From: Hyphomicrobiaceae bacterium | Lineage (GTDB): Bacteria > Pseudomonadota > Alphaproteobacteria > Rhizobiales > JAKIUO01 | Assembly: GCA_021647535.1 (NCBI GenBank) | Contig: JAKIUO010000084.1 | Location: forward strand, 1 to 12,902 | DNA: 12,902 nucleotides | Direction: 5' to 3' | In this document: piece after piece, positions 1 to 6,355 of the stretch | How the letters are laid out: each line of letters begins with the position of its first letter | How positions within the stretch are numbered: the first letter of the stretch is position 1 | Made by a program: the position numbers and the translations under genes | The notes under the pieces: model-generated | Told to the model about the DNA's origin: nothing | The model's input: only the letters and a program-made list of their open reading frames with translations | Database searches by the model: none

Positions 1-1
1 T

Positions 2-1156
2 ACCATCATCGATTGGAATTACTTCTTTCCCATCGACACCAAACTGCCAAAGGGCTTTAATTTTGCCAACAAGCTGGCCCCCTTCCTGCCGGTCCACCTA
101 CACCATCTCGACAAGGTTGGCATCACCGGCGCGGCTCACCCCTCTTTGTCCGAACGCAACCTTATTCGCGGGCGCTCTTTCCGCTTGCCGTCTGGACAAT
201 CTCTGGCGCGGGTCATTTTGCCCGAGCTCGCCAAGCGTGACATTCTGAAAACCTGGGGCGTCTCAAATGCCGCCAATTGGAGTTCGCTGGTCATCGCTCC
301 TGATGCCCAGACCTCAAATGTGCTGGCCAATGCCGAAACGCCGCTCTGGTACTATATTTTGCAAGAAGCCGCCTCTTTCAAACGCATTGATGTGGCCTCT
401 TTGACAGAATCCAGCAGCGTCAATGGCATCGTCCAGACCGTTGGCACCGACAAATTGCCGAACAAGTTCCAAAAACTGCCCGGTTTTGTCACCGCCAGTG
501 CGGCCAAAACCACCAAGACGCCCTTGCGCATTGGTCGCCGGGTTGAAAGTGCGAGCAAACCGGTTTTCAAGCCAGAAATGAGGAACCGCATGATCATCGC
601 CCAGAAAAGCGAAGACACCTTCAATCGCTATCTTGGCGGGGGTGATCCTCAGATCGAGCAGCCCAGAACTCCGGCACGTCAACCAGCGACGCAACCGGCA
701 CGGCCAACCCAGCCAACCTATCCAAAAGCGCCCACAAGGACCGCTCCTTATAAGCCAATTGCCGCACCAACACCGGTACAAGACCCGAAAAAACCGCTGG
801 GTGGGGGCCGAAAATCGCCAACACGTCTGGATCTGCGCAATGTCGGCGGTGACACGCTTGGCCCGGTTGGCGGCACTGTCGTTGGAGAAGTTCTGTTTGG
901 CCTGATCGAACATTATCGCGAAAACACTGGCAAGGGACTGGATTATGTCCCGCAATTGAAAGCCATCGAAATACGCAATAATGATTTGATTGCGCTGCGT
1001 AACGGCCTGCCCCTGCGCAACGATCTGACCGCCACCACCGACCAAGGGGTGCGCTATCAAATGAGAAATCTGCTTTTCGATGCAGGCCTTGCCTTGCCAG
1101 TGACGCTTAAATCGTCCAAACGCAAGAAGCGCCGAACTCGCAAAAACAGACGCTAG
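2..1156 (+). CDS. animal-type haem peroxidase, C-terminal part (5' end outside the window)
   Basis: The frame is open from base 2 with no start codon, so the gene begins upstream; 384 residues are visible. The pieces match the C-terminal half of the animal/bacterial haem peroxidase (peroxinectin-like) family, in family order: IDWNYFF near residue 3, RNLIRGRSFRLPSGQ at about 51-65, TPLWYYILQEA at about 113-123, and LGPVGGTVVGEVLFGLI at about 286-302. A family-like end follows (YQMRNLLFDAG). The catalytic haem-binding histidines would lie upstream. In ordinary members the PLWYYIL helix runs almost directly into LGPVGG. Here about 155 residues intervene, the last third rich in Pro, Ala, Thr, Arg and Gln. 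The protein ends in a strongly basic tail (SSKRKKRRTRKNRR). Known members oxidise small substrates or halides with H2O2; the substrate here cannot be told. An intrinsic terminator lies just after the stop. Confidence 0.85.
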   Translation, partial: TIIDWNYFFPIDTKLPKGFNFANKLAPFLPVHLHHLDKVGITGAAHPSLSERNLIRGRSFRLPSGQSLARVILPELAKRDILKTWGVSNAANWSSLVIAPDAQTSNVLANAETPLWYYILQEAASFKRIDVASLTESSSVNGIVQTVGTDKLPNKFQKLPGFVTASAAKTTKTPLRIGRRVESASKPVFKPEMRNRMIIAQKSEDTFNRYLGGGDPQIEQPRTPARQPATQPARPTQPTYPKAPTRTAPYKPIAAPTPVQDPKKPLGGGRKSPTRLDLRNVGGDTLGPVGGTVVGEVLFGLIEHYRENTGKGLDYVPQLKAIEIRNNDLIALRNGLPLRNDLTATTDQGVRYQMRNLLFDAGLALPVTLKSSKRKKRRTRKNRR

Positions 1157-1165
1157 AATGAAAAG

Positions 1166-1199
1166 AAAGCGCAGCTCCTTCAGGGGGCTGCGCTTTTTT
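1166..1199 (+). terminator. intrinsic terminator of the haem peroxidase gene
   Basis: A 10-bp stem (1169-1178 with 1184-1193, one G-T pair) closes a 5-base loop. It is preceded by AAA and followed by six T. It starts 9 bases after the peroxidase stop, so the next gene is probably transcribed separately. Confidence 0.9.
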
Positions 1200-1223
1200 G
1201 CCAAAAACAAGAGGGAAAATACC

Positions 1224-2684
1224 ATGTCAAACACACAATATTTCTGGTCGGAGCGCGCACGCCTTGAATTTGCCGCCCTGTTTGATGACGGCTCACATTC
1301 CGCATCCTTCAAAGAAGCGGTCGCCACGGCTTTTGCCAAGGGCTGGGGCAGCAATCGCGACAAACCCTTCTGGGCCATGTCCATGCTGGTGGCCATTTTG
1401 GGAGAGCAGGCCAGCACCGGGGGCGGCGATGAAGGGCTTGATCTGGTCTGGACCCCTGCCGAGCAGATCATTGCGCAAATGCACGAGGTGGCGCAGGATC
1501 AAGAAAACCAAGGCAGGGACAACCCGACAGTTGTCGCCAATGCTGACGGCCTGTTTCTCAATATGCCCGAGGGTCGTTTGAAGCTGTCGATCATGCGCGT
1601 CGCCATTCTGGGCAAGCTCGCCGAATTCCTGCTGGCCTGCAACGAGTTTTCCTATTCGAGCGAAGTTATGGAAACTCTGGCGCAGGTCGCCACCAAAGGC
1701 ATGAGCGAACCATCGAACATCAAGGACGGGGGCCGCGCTTTGGCGCGCATCGCCTATAAATACCGCGCCGAACATTTTCGCGACGGCCATTCCGCCTCCA
1801 GTTTCTCCATCATCAAGACCTATCTGGCCAAGCGCGATAATTTCCTGATCGACGATGACGCCCTGTTCGCCTTCTGGGTCTGGCCGCAAAACAGCCATTA
1901 CAAGACCTATCAAGCCGTCTATTTTGCCTTTACCGATTTCGAAGACGCCCTCAAAGAGGCCCGCATCATTCAGGCCTCAACCACAACGATTGAGCTTGAT
2001 GATCCGGTGATCGCTGGCGAACTCGCCAAACTTGATGAAGATATGTATGCCGTTGTCCAAGAAGAGCTGCCCGTCAAGGAGCGCATCAAATTAATCAATG
2101 AGAGTGACCTTAAACTGTTCAAGCAAAAGGAAATCGCCTTGCTGGAGCGCCTGCTCGAATGTGGCTCGTTTGGCCTGACGCACGGCCTTTCTTCCCTTCG
2201 TTTGTTTTCCTTCCACGCAATTCAGTCTGGCATCTCCAATGGATTAAGGACAGGACGAAGCAAGGTTCCCTTGGAACAACGCGTCTTATGCCACGAAGCA
2301 AGGAATTATGGTGAAATGCTTAACGAGATCACTGCCTTGAAAACCAAATCGCAGGACTGGCTGAAAGTCGCGTTGGCCCTGCGCAGCACGAATAAAGAAA
2401 ATGAGGAAACACAAGCAGCAATGCAGCAAGAAGGCCTATTGATCCTGAAGCGTTCGCGCTCCAATTCTTTATCGCGAGAGCATGACGAATTGCGCCCCTT
2501 GTTCGCAGATATGGAAGAAAGTCTGATCAAATGTGCGCAGCAGACCGGTCTCTACGAACAACGATTACAGGCTTTGTTCGACAAGGATGAAGATCACCGG
2601 ATGGAACAGTTTGAACAGGACAAGGTGCTGTTTGCCGCTGAATTCAAGCGTCGTTATCTCGAAACAGATATGGACGAGATTTAA
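1224..2684 (+). CDS. protein of unknown function, 486 aa
   Basis: I do not recognise a family. The frame opens at 1158, but that upstream ATG lies at the edge of the preceding terminator. I choose the ATG at 1224 because it has a good ribosome-binding site (GAGGG at 1211-1215, 8 bases away). The product (MSNTQYFWSERARLEF...) looks soluble, with no signal peptide or membrane segment. It appears mostly helical, with many charged heptad-like stretches, especially in the last third (about 340-486), which is rich in Glu, Gln, Lys and Arg. An early segment (about 49-60, WAMSMLVAILGE) is hydrophobic but amphipathic. It may share a transcript with the 181-aa gene 67 bases downstream, although a strong hairpin lies between them. 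Coding potential is convincing from its length, start site and codon use. Confidence 0.85.
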   Translation: MSNTQYFWSERARLEFAALFDDGSHSASFKEAVATAFAKGWGSNRDKPFWAMSMLVAILGEQASTGGGDEGLDLVWTPAEQIIAQMHEVAQDQENQGRDNPTVVANADGLFLNMPEGRLKLSIMRVAILGKLAEFLLACNEFSYSSEVMETLAQVATKGMSEPSNIKDGGRALARIAYKYRAEHFRDGHSASSFSIIKTYLAKRDNFLIDDDALFAFWVWPQNSHYKTYQAVYFAFTDFEDALKEARIIQASTTTIELDDPVIAGELAKLDEDMYAVVQEELPVKERIKLINESDLKLFKQKEIALLERLLECGSFGLTHGLSSLRLFSFHAIQSGISNGLRTGRSKVPLEQRVLCHEARNYGEMLNEITALKTKSQDWLKVALALRSTNKENEETQAAMQQEGLLILKRSRSNSLSREHDELRPLFADMEESLIKCAQQTGLYEQRLQALFDKDEDHRMEQFEQDKVLFAAEFKRRYLETDMDEI

Positions 2685-2694
2685 ACAGTTAAAC

Positions 2695-2723
2695 GTTTGC
2701 CGCGCTGGTTAGCAGCGCCAAAC
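2695..2723 (+). other. strong intercistronic hairpin
   Basis: GTTTG (2695-2699) and GCGCTG (2702-2707) pair with CAGCGC (2713-2718) and CAAAC (2719-2723), with a two-base bulge and a 5-base loop. No T tract follows, so it is not a standard terminator. It could act as a processing or mRNA-stabilising structure, or partly attenuate the downstream gene. Confidence 0.55.
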
Positions 2724-2751
2724 ACGAAATAATCGCGAAAAGGAACGCAAG

Positions 2752-3297
2752 ATGGCTCCCTCAAATGTAGACACCCAATGGCAGCAGGCGCAAAGCTCTT
2801 TTACGGACCGGCAGGCAGCCAGAAATCTGGCGAAAGAAAGTGCAAATGAACCGCAAAAAAGCGCTGGCCTCAGCGCCTCCACGCTGATCAGCATGGCCCG
2901 CCAGGGCGGTTCACCCGCCCAGCTGTTCGCCGCCTTCAACGGCCCGGTGCCCATGAACGCCATCAAGCTTTATCGAGCTTTGCTTGCTCGCACCAGCATC
3001 GGCACCTCGCTTCATGCCAAAGCGGCCAGCACGGAAGGCCAGGTAGAACGCGAGCTTGGTCCCTATCATATGGAAGTGGTCATTGACCATGATGCCGCCT
3101 TCCTGATTATTGACCTCAATGAAAACCCGGCCCCACGCTCTTGCGTGTTGCTGCATGAAGATGGACGTAACAAGGCGTTTGATTTCGCCGCTCCCGTTGA
3201 TGATGTGCTGCAATTTGGTATTTCTCGCAATAATCCACAATATGAGAGTATGCTTGAACTGCTCACCGACCCCGTAACCTCGATCTATCTGCAATAA
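2752..3297 (+). CDS. protein of unknown function, 181 aa
   Basis: I recognise no family. The start has a good ribosome-binding site (AAAAGGAA at 2738-2744, about 7 bases before the ATG). The N-terminal 40 residues are polar, probably disordered, and rich in Gln, Ala and Ser. Residues about 41-85 look helical (STLISMARQGGSPAQLFAAF...). The C-terminal half has alternating hydrophobic residues (HMEVVIDHDAAFLIIDLNEN), suggesting a small beta-sheet domain. There is no signal peptide or membrane segment. It lies 67 bases after the 486-aa unknown gene on the same strand, so the two may work together, but nothing seen proves it. A large hairpin repeat begins 4 bases after the stop. Confidence 0.8.
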   Translation: MAPSNVDTQWQQAQSSFTDRQAARNLAKESANEPQKSAGLSASTLISMARQGGSPAQLFAAFNGPVPMNAIKLYRALLARTSIGTSLHAKAASTEGQVERELGPYHMEVVIDHDAAFLIIDLNENPAPRSCVLLHEDGRNKAFDFAAPVDDVLQFGISRNNPQYESMLELLTDPVTSIYLQ

Positions 3298-3300
3298 AAC

Positions 3301-3468
3301 CACTGCTTTGCTTCGCAAATGGGCTGCCGCCCACACCCGCTTGAGGGGACACCCCTCAAACCCCCCGTTTTTTGATCATTCTCAAAAAGAAAGGGGCTCC
3401 GGGGAAAGCTTTCCCCGGGCGGGTCCGGGTGGCAACCCGGTCGCGAAGCGAGAAACGGGTCGCCAGTG
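3301..3468. repeat. complex hairpin repeat, copy 1 (five stem-loops inside an outer stem)
   Basis: The outer pairing is CACTG (3301-3305) with CAGTG (3464-3468), and GCTTCGC (3310-3316) with GCGAAGC (3443-3449). Inside are: hairpin 1, GGGC-TGCC-GCCC (3321-3332); an inner stem ACCCGC (3335-3340) with GCGGGT (3419-3424); hairpin 2, TTGAGGGG/CCCCTCAA (3341-3359); a central AT-rich arm (TTTTTGA 3369-3375 with TCAAAAA 3382-3388, flanked by C-run/G-run); hairpin 4, CCGGGGAAAG/CTTTCCCCGG (3399-3418); and hairpin 5, CCGGGT-GGCA-ACCCGG (3425-3440). A second copy with the same plan and near-identical flanks is at 7385-7531. The element fills the gap between two plus-strand genes. Confidence 0.85.
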
Positions 3469-3495
3469 CTTACCCTCAAATGCTAGCCTGCTGAC

Positions 3496-4392
3496 ATGAA
3501 TAAAATCACACATCTCCCTCCACAAGAAAATGACTATCAACGCGTACTCAAGGCTATCCTCTTCATCTCGCAAAAGGCCACTTCACAACCCTCACTGGAT
3601 GAGATTGCCCGCCATGTCGGGCTTGATGCCAGCAGCTTTCACAAGCTGTTTGTACGCTGGGCGGGATTGACCCCTAAAAGCTTTTTGCAATCCTTGACCC
3701 TTGATCACGCCAGACAATTGCTGGCGCGCAATACCAGCCTGCTTGAAACCAGCCTGGCGACCGGCTTGTCGGGCAGCAGTCGCCTGCATGATCTGTTTGT
3801 ACAATATGAAGGGCTGAGCCCCGGCGAATATGCCAGAAAAGGCGAGGGTCTGACCTTCAAATATAGCTTTCACGATTGTCCATTCGGGCTCGCTTTGCTG
3901 ATGAAAACGCGGCGCGGCCTTGCCGGTCTGGCCTTTGCCAATGATGACAATGAACGCCAAAGCGTGCTCAACGACATGATGCAGCGCTGGCCCCATGCCA
4001 CCTATAAAGAAGATCAAAACGCCACCCGCCAGGAGGCCGCGCAGATTTTCTCGCCGTCGCGCTGGCATCCCGAACAGCCTTTGCGCCTGGTTCTCATTGG
4101 TTCTGATTTTGAATGTTCGGTCTGGCAAGGGCTTCTGCAGATCCCGCTTGGCCACGCTGTGACCTATAGTGCGCTGGCGCAAAGCATCAATAAACCGCGC
4201 GCCCACCGCGCTGTTGCCTCCGCTGTTGGCCGCAACCCCATCAGCTTTGTCGTGCCCTGCCACCGGGTTTTGCGCAAAGGCGGCGGGCTTGGCGGCTATC
4301 ACTGGTCCCTGCCGCGCAAACAGGCCATTATCGGCTGGGAAAAAGGGCTTGATGAAAACACCAAAAAAAACAGGCCCCGGGCGATCATTTGA
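3496..4392 (+). CDS. O6-alkylguanine-DNA methyltransferase with AraC-type DNA-binding domain (Ada-like)
   Basis: A 298-aa two-domain protein. Residues about 15-115 form an AraC-family double helix-turn-helix (LDEIARHVGLDASSFHKLF; LLETSLATGLSGSSRLHDLF). Residues about 120-285 form the methyltransferase domain. It has the PCHRV active-site motif with acceptor Cys255, the arginine-finger helix (HRAVASAVGRNP, about 237-248), and the GYHWSLPRKQAII end. It removes alkyl groups from O6-methylguanine (and O4-methylthymine) by irreversible transfer to its cysteine. It lacks the N-terminal zinc/Cys domain that senses methylphosphotriesters in E. coli Ada. It therefore resembles the shorter Ada-like proteins common in Alphaproteobacteria and may not switch on transcription in the same way. 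No strong ribosome-binding site precedes the ATG, and copy 1 of the hairpin repeat occupies the upstream region. Confidence 0.93.
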   Translation: MNKITHLPPQENDYQRVLKAILFISQKATSQPSLDEIARHVGLDASSFHKLFVRWAGLTPKSFLQSLTLDHARQLLARNTSLLETSLATGLSGSSRLHDLFVQYEGLSPGEYARKGEGLTFKYSFHDCPFGLALLMKTRRGLAGLAFANDDNERQSVLNDMMQRWPHATYKEDQNATRQEAAQIFSPSRWHPEQPLRLVLIGSDFECSVWQGLLQIPLGHAVTYSALAQSINKPRAHRAVASAVGRNPISFVVPCHRVLRKGGGLGGYHWSLPRKQAIIGWEKGLDENTKKNRPRAII

Positions 4393-4417
4393 CTGACCGG
4401 GATCGGGACCTGCTTTT
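4371..4417 (+). terminator. possible terminator overlapping the methyltransferase gene end
   Basis: CAGG-CCCG (4371-4379, one mismatch) pairs with CGGG-CCTG (4404-4412), followed by CTTTTA. The loop is large (24 bases), so the call is tentative. The rest of the convergent gap (4418-4553) holds two more dyads without T tracts: a near-palindrome CCAATC-GT-GATTGG (4443-4456, extended by TCTG/CAGA), and a nested hairpin CTGCCTC/GAGGCAG (4473-4519) with CACTT/AAGTG inside. Confidence 0.45.
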
Positions 4418-4553
4418 ACGCACTACTTGCTTATGTTTCTGTCCAATCGTGATTGGTCCAGATTTGTGGGGGCTGCCTCGATGGGCTGACACTTGTTTAA
4501 AGTGCGCCAAAAGAGGCAGATCCCTGTATTTCTAGCTCATTTCTAACCCATCT

Positions 4554-5549
4554 TTAACTCTGGGCACCCCGGAACCTTTTTGCCCAATTGCGGCGACTGG
4601 CTCTTTTGCGTGCATTTCTGCGTCGTGAACTATAACGCTTCGAGCGAGCTTTTCTTACTCTGTGCTTTCTAGATCTACCTTTTCTGGCATGGCGACGCTT
4701 GCTGCCCCAGTGCCAGGACCGGCGTGGACCTACATCCAGATGAACTGTACGATTGCCACTATAGGTGCCAACTCCGCCACGACCGGGCAATCTCTTCAAA
4801 AAGCGGGCCAGCGAATATTTATTAACGCCGGGGATATAAAAATCAGCGGCCTTGCAATGCACATGCTGCGAGCGACGTGCTCCACCAATACGGCGATTGT
4901 GACGGTGCGAACGAAAGCCCGACGTGATCACCAGCTTGCGACCATAATGAGCCGAAACCTTACGCAGCATTTTTTTCAAACGGGCCGGAAAACAGCTTGT
5001 GCTGATGCCCTTATGAGCCGTTCTGAAACCAAGCCCTTTTGATCTTGTTCTCCAGCCACGCTTGCCCGAATTGGCCTGTTTGCGCGAAGCTTTTGAACGC
5101 CGTTTCTTTCTTGAGGCTTTTGACAGCCTTTTTGATCCGCGGCTCAACTTTCTGACGGAGCGCGCTTTATAGCGACTACCGATGGTGCGCAACCCTTTGC
5201 GTCGGCGGACAGATCTGTTCTTCGATTTCTTCAGGCGCCGACTTGATTTGCGGCGACGCGATGTGCTTGCTTTTTTCTTCGCCTTGCCAAGCTTGCTTTG
5301 TCCCTTTCTAACAGGACTACGAACAATAATACCGGGATCGCTATCAGTTATAGTTCCTGTTGGACGAATAGCTGCAACACGTATTTTTTTCTGAACCGTT
5401 TTCTTCTTGACGCCTGTCATGCAGTCAAACGTATTTGACAAAACACCGCATCTTTTTGCTTCGACACCAGCCGGGGCCAACGTAAAAGCCAAAGCTGTTA
5501 CAATCGTACCAACGGCAACCCTGAAACGGCCACTCAACAAATTACTCAT
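4554..5549 (-). CDS. secreted M15-like peptidase domain in an extremely basic Arg/Lys-rich protein
   Basis: The frame opens at 5651. I choose the ATG at 5549 because it has a strong ribosome-binding site (AGGAGAGGAT) and begins a classic signal peptide, MSNLLSGRFRVAVGTIVTAL, with likely cleavage after VEA (residue 31). This gives 331 aa. Residues about 183-283 carry the peptidase M15A (YcbK/D-Ala-D-Ala carboxypeptidase-like) signature: ITSGFRS, then SQHxHCKAADF (His229, Asp236), then TVHLDVG (His270), then SWHW. These are the expected zinc-ligand positions. Such domains cleave peptidoglycan peptides or bind the murein layer. The domain is framed by an unusual Arg/Lys/Ser-rich linker (about 80-180) and a similar tail (about 282-331) in which roughly every second residue is basic. 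It is probably periplasmic or cell-surface. It converges with the methyltransferase gene. Confidence 0.82.
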   Translation of the reverse strand: MSNLLSGRFRVAVGTIVTALAFTLAPAGVEAKRCGVLSNTFDCMTGVKKKTVQKKIRVAAIRPTGTITDSDPGIIVRSPVRKGQSKLGKAKKKASTSRRRKSSRRLKKSKNRSVRRRKGLRTIGSRYKARSVRKLSRGSKRLSKASRKKRRSKASRKQANSGKRGWRTRSKGLGFRTAHKGISTSCFPARLKKMLRKVSAHYGRKLVITSGFRSHRHNRRIGGARRSQHVHCKAADFYIPGVNKYSLARFLKRLPGRGGVGTYSGNRTVHLDVGPRRSWHWGSKRRHARKGRSRKHRVRKARSKRYSSRRRNARKRASRRNWAKRFRGAQS

Positions 5550-6031
5550 CACATCCTCTCCTAACACATACTGCCTCATTGTCATTTCAACCTGGCGACA
5601 ACCGGCATTCACTGACAAAGGCTCACCTGATTTGTCATATAAAATAAGCAACGAATTAAATCATTCGGTGTATTTCACACTTAAACAGTGTATCCGGCGG
5701 CATATAGAGGAGATTTAATGCAGCTGTCTACATGAAGTGGCATCAAACTGATGCGTTCAAACAGCGCACTACAGGAATACTTACTTCCCTTTTATCACCA
5801 GGAAGCTCTCGCCCCCTGCAAATTATCTTCGCGCCACGCGCTCTGATAAACCCTCGTATGAACCGGATATGAACTTTATTCCCTCAAACAAAGTCCAATT
5901 CCTTATGTCTCTCAACAGGATCAATCATGACGTAACATACTTAATAGTTAGTAAATCTAAAAGTAAACACGATCTATATTAAAACATCCCAACCCATAGG
6001 CAGTTTCTACTGATTTCAACCATTCTTCTAT

Positions 6032-6072
6032 ATTTACGGTTAACTTTTCAAAACCATTTACGGTAAATTTTT
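6032..6072 (+). repeat. paired 17-base direct repeats upstream of the kinase promoter
   Basis: ATTTACGGTTAACTTTT (6032-6048) and ATTTACGGTAAATTTTT (6056-6072) agree at 15 of 17 positions and start 24 bases apart, a little over two helical turns. The second ends at the -35-like hexamer of the candidate promoter, which is where a regulator dimer pair could sit. Confidence 0.6.
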
Positions 6073-6100
6073 TGTATATTTTACAGTCATTTGTCATAAT
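6072..6100 (+). promoter_or_regulatory. candidate sigma70-type promoter for the kinase gene
   Basis: TTGTAT (6072-6077), a 17-base spacer and CATAAT (6095-6100). If used, transcription would begin near 6107 and leave an untranslated leader of about 250 bases before the ATG at 6356. Confidence 0.4.
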
Positions 6101-6355
6101 TTTGAAGATTTTGCCGAGCAGGTGCAATACTTGCCCACATGCGGGATATTTTCACCCCCCTTCCCCTGTGACCTTACCACCCCGCCCCTTCGTTCTTGCG
6201 AGCGCGCCTCTTTGGAAATTGACTGCCAATGTTTTCCACAACTAATTCCACTCTTTACTGGTAAAGTTCGCCGCAACACTGCCAAAAAGTCCCTATCTAT
6301 CTGTCACCCGATCGTTGTTTTTCGATCCTGTCCCTCATTTCTGGAGTTTCGTTTT

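Larger units (their letters stand above)
5550..6355. other. 806-base gene-free, AT-rich regulatory region
   Basis: It lies between two divergent genes: the M15-like gene reads left and the kinase reads right. The part from 5890 to 6105 is markedly AT-rich. Inside are a dyad ACACT/AGTGT (5678-5692), a Shine-Dalgarno-like GAGGAG (5707-5712) in front of two minute overlapping frames, a pair of 17-base direct repeats (6032-6072) and a sigma70-like promoter (6072-6100). A pyrimidine-rich stretch of about 250 bases leads to the kinase start. I see no convincing larger gene. Confidence 0.7.

Noticed and set aside
653..842. Frameshift or pseudogene explanation for the odd peroxidase segment
   Set aside because: The frame stays open, codon use is normal, and the family motifs resume in the same frame to the expected C-terminus.
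1158..1223. N-terminal extension of the 486-aa gene starting at 1158
   Set aside because: It would place the start at the peroxidase terminator. The residues encoded (basic, derived from the hairpin) are an artefact, and the ATG at 1224 has a proper ribosome-binding site.
314..1471. Long minus-strand open frame across the peroxidase
   Set aside because: It is antisense to a clear family gene, crosses a terminator, and gives a product without recognisable features.
3301..3468. CRISPR-like or IS-like interpretation of the repeats
   Set aside because: There is no regular spacer array, no target duplication and no transposase frame. The units are single complex palindromes between genes.
3592..4302. 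236-codon minus-strand frame inside the methyltransferase gene
   Set aside because: It is the mirror of a well-supported gene; the composition is a by-product of codon bias.
5652..5718. Plus-strand frame (5407-5718) overlapping the M15-like gene's 5' end
   Set aside because: It mostly runs antisense to the signal peptide and linker of a supported gene and lacks a ribosome-binding site.
6122..6355. 78-codon upstream extension of the kinase
   Set aside because: It shows no similarity to PfkB proteins. The family N-terminus begins exactly at the ATG at 6356, which has GGAG upstream.
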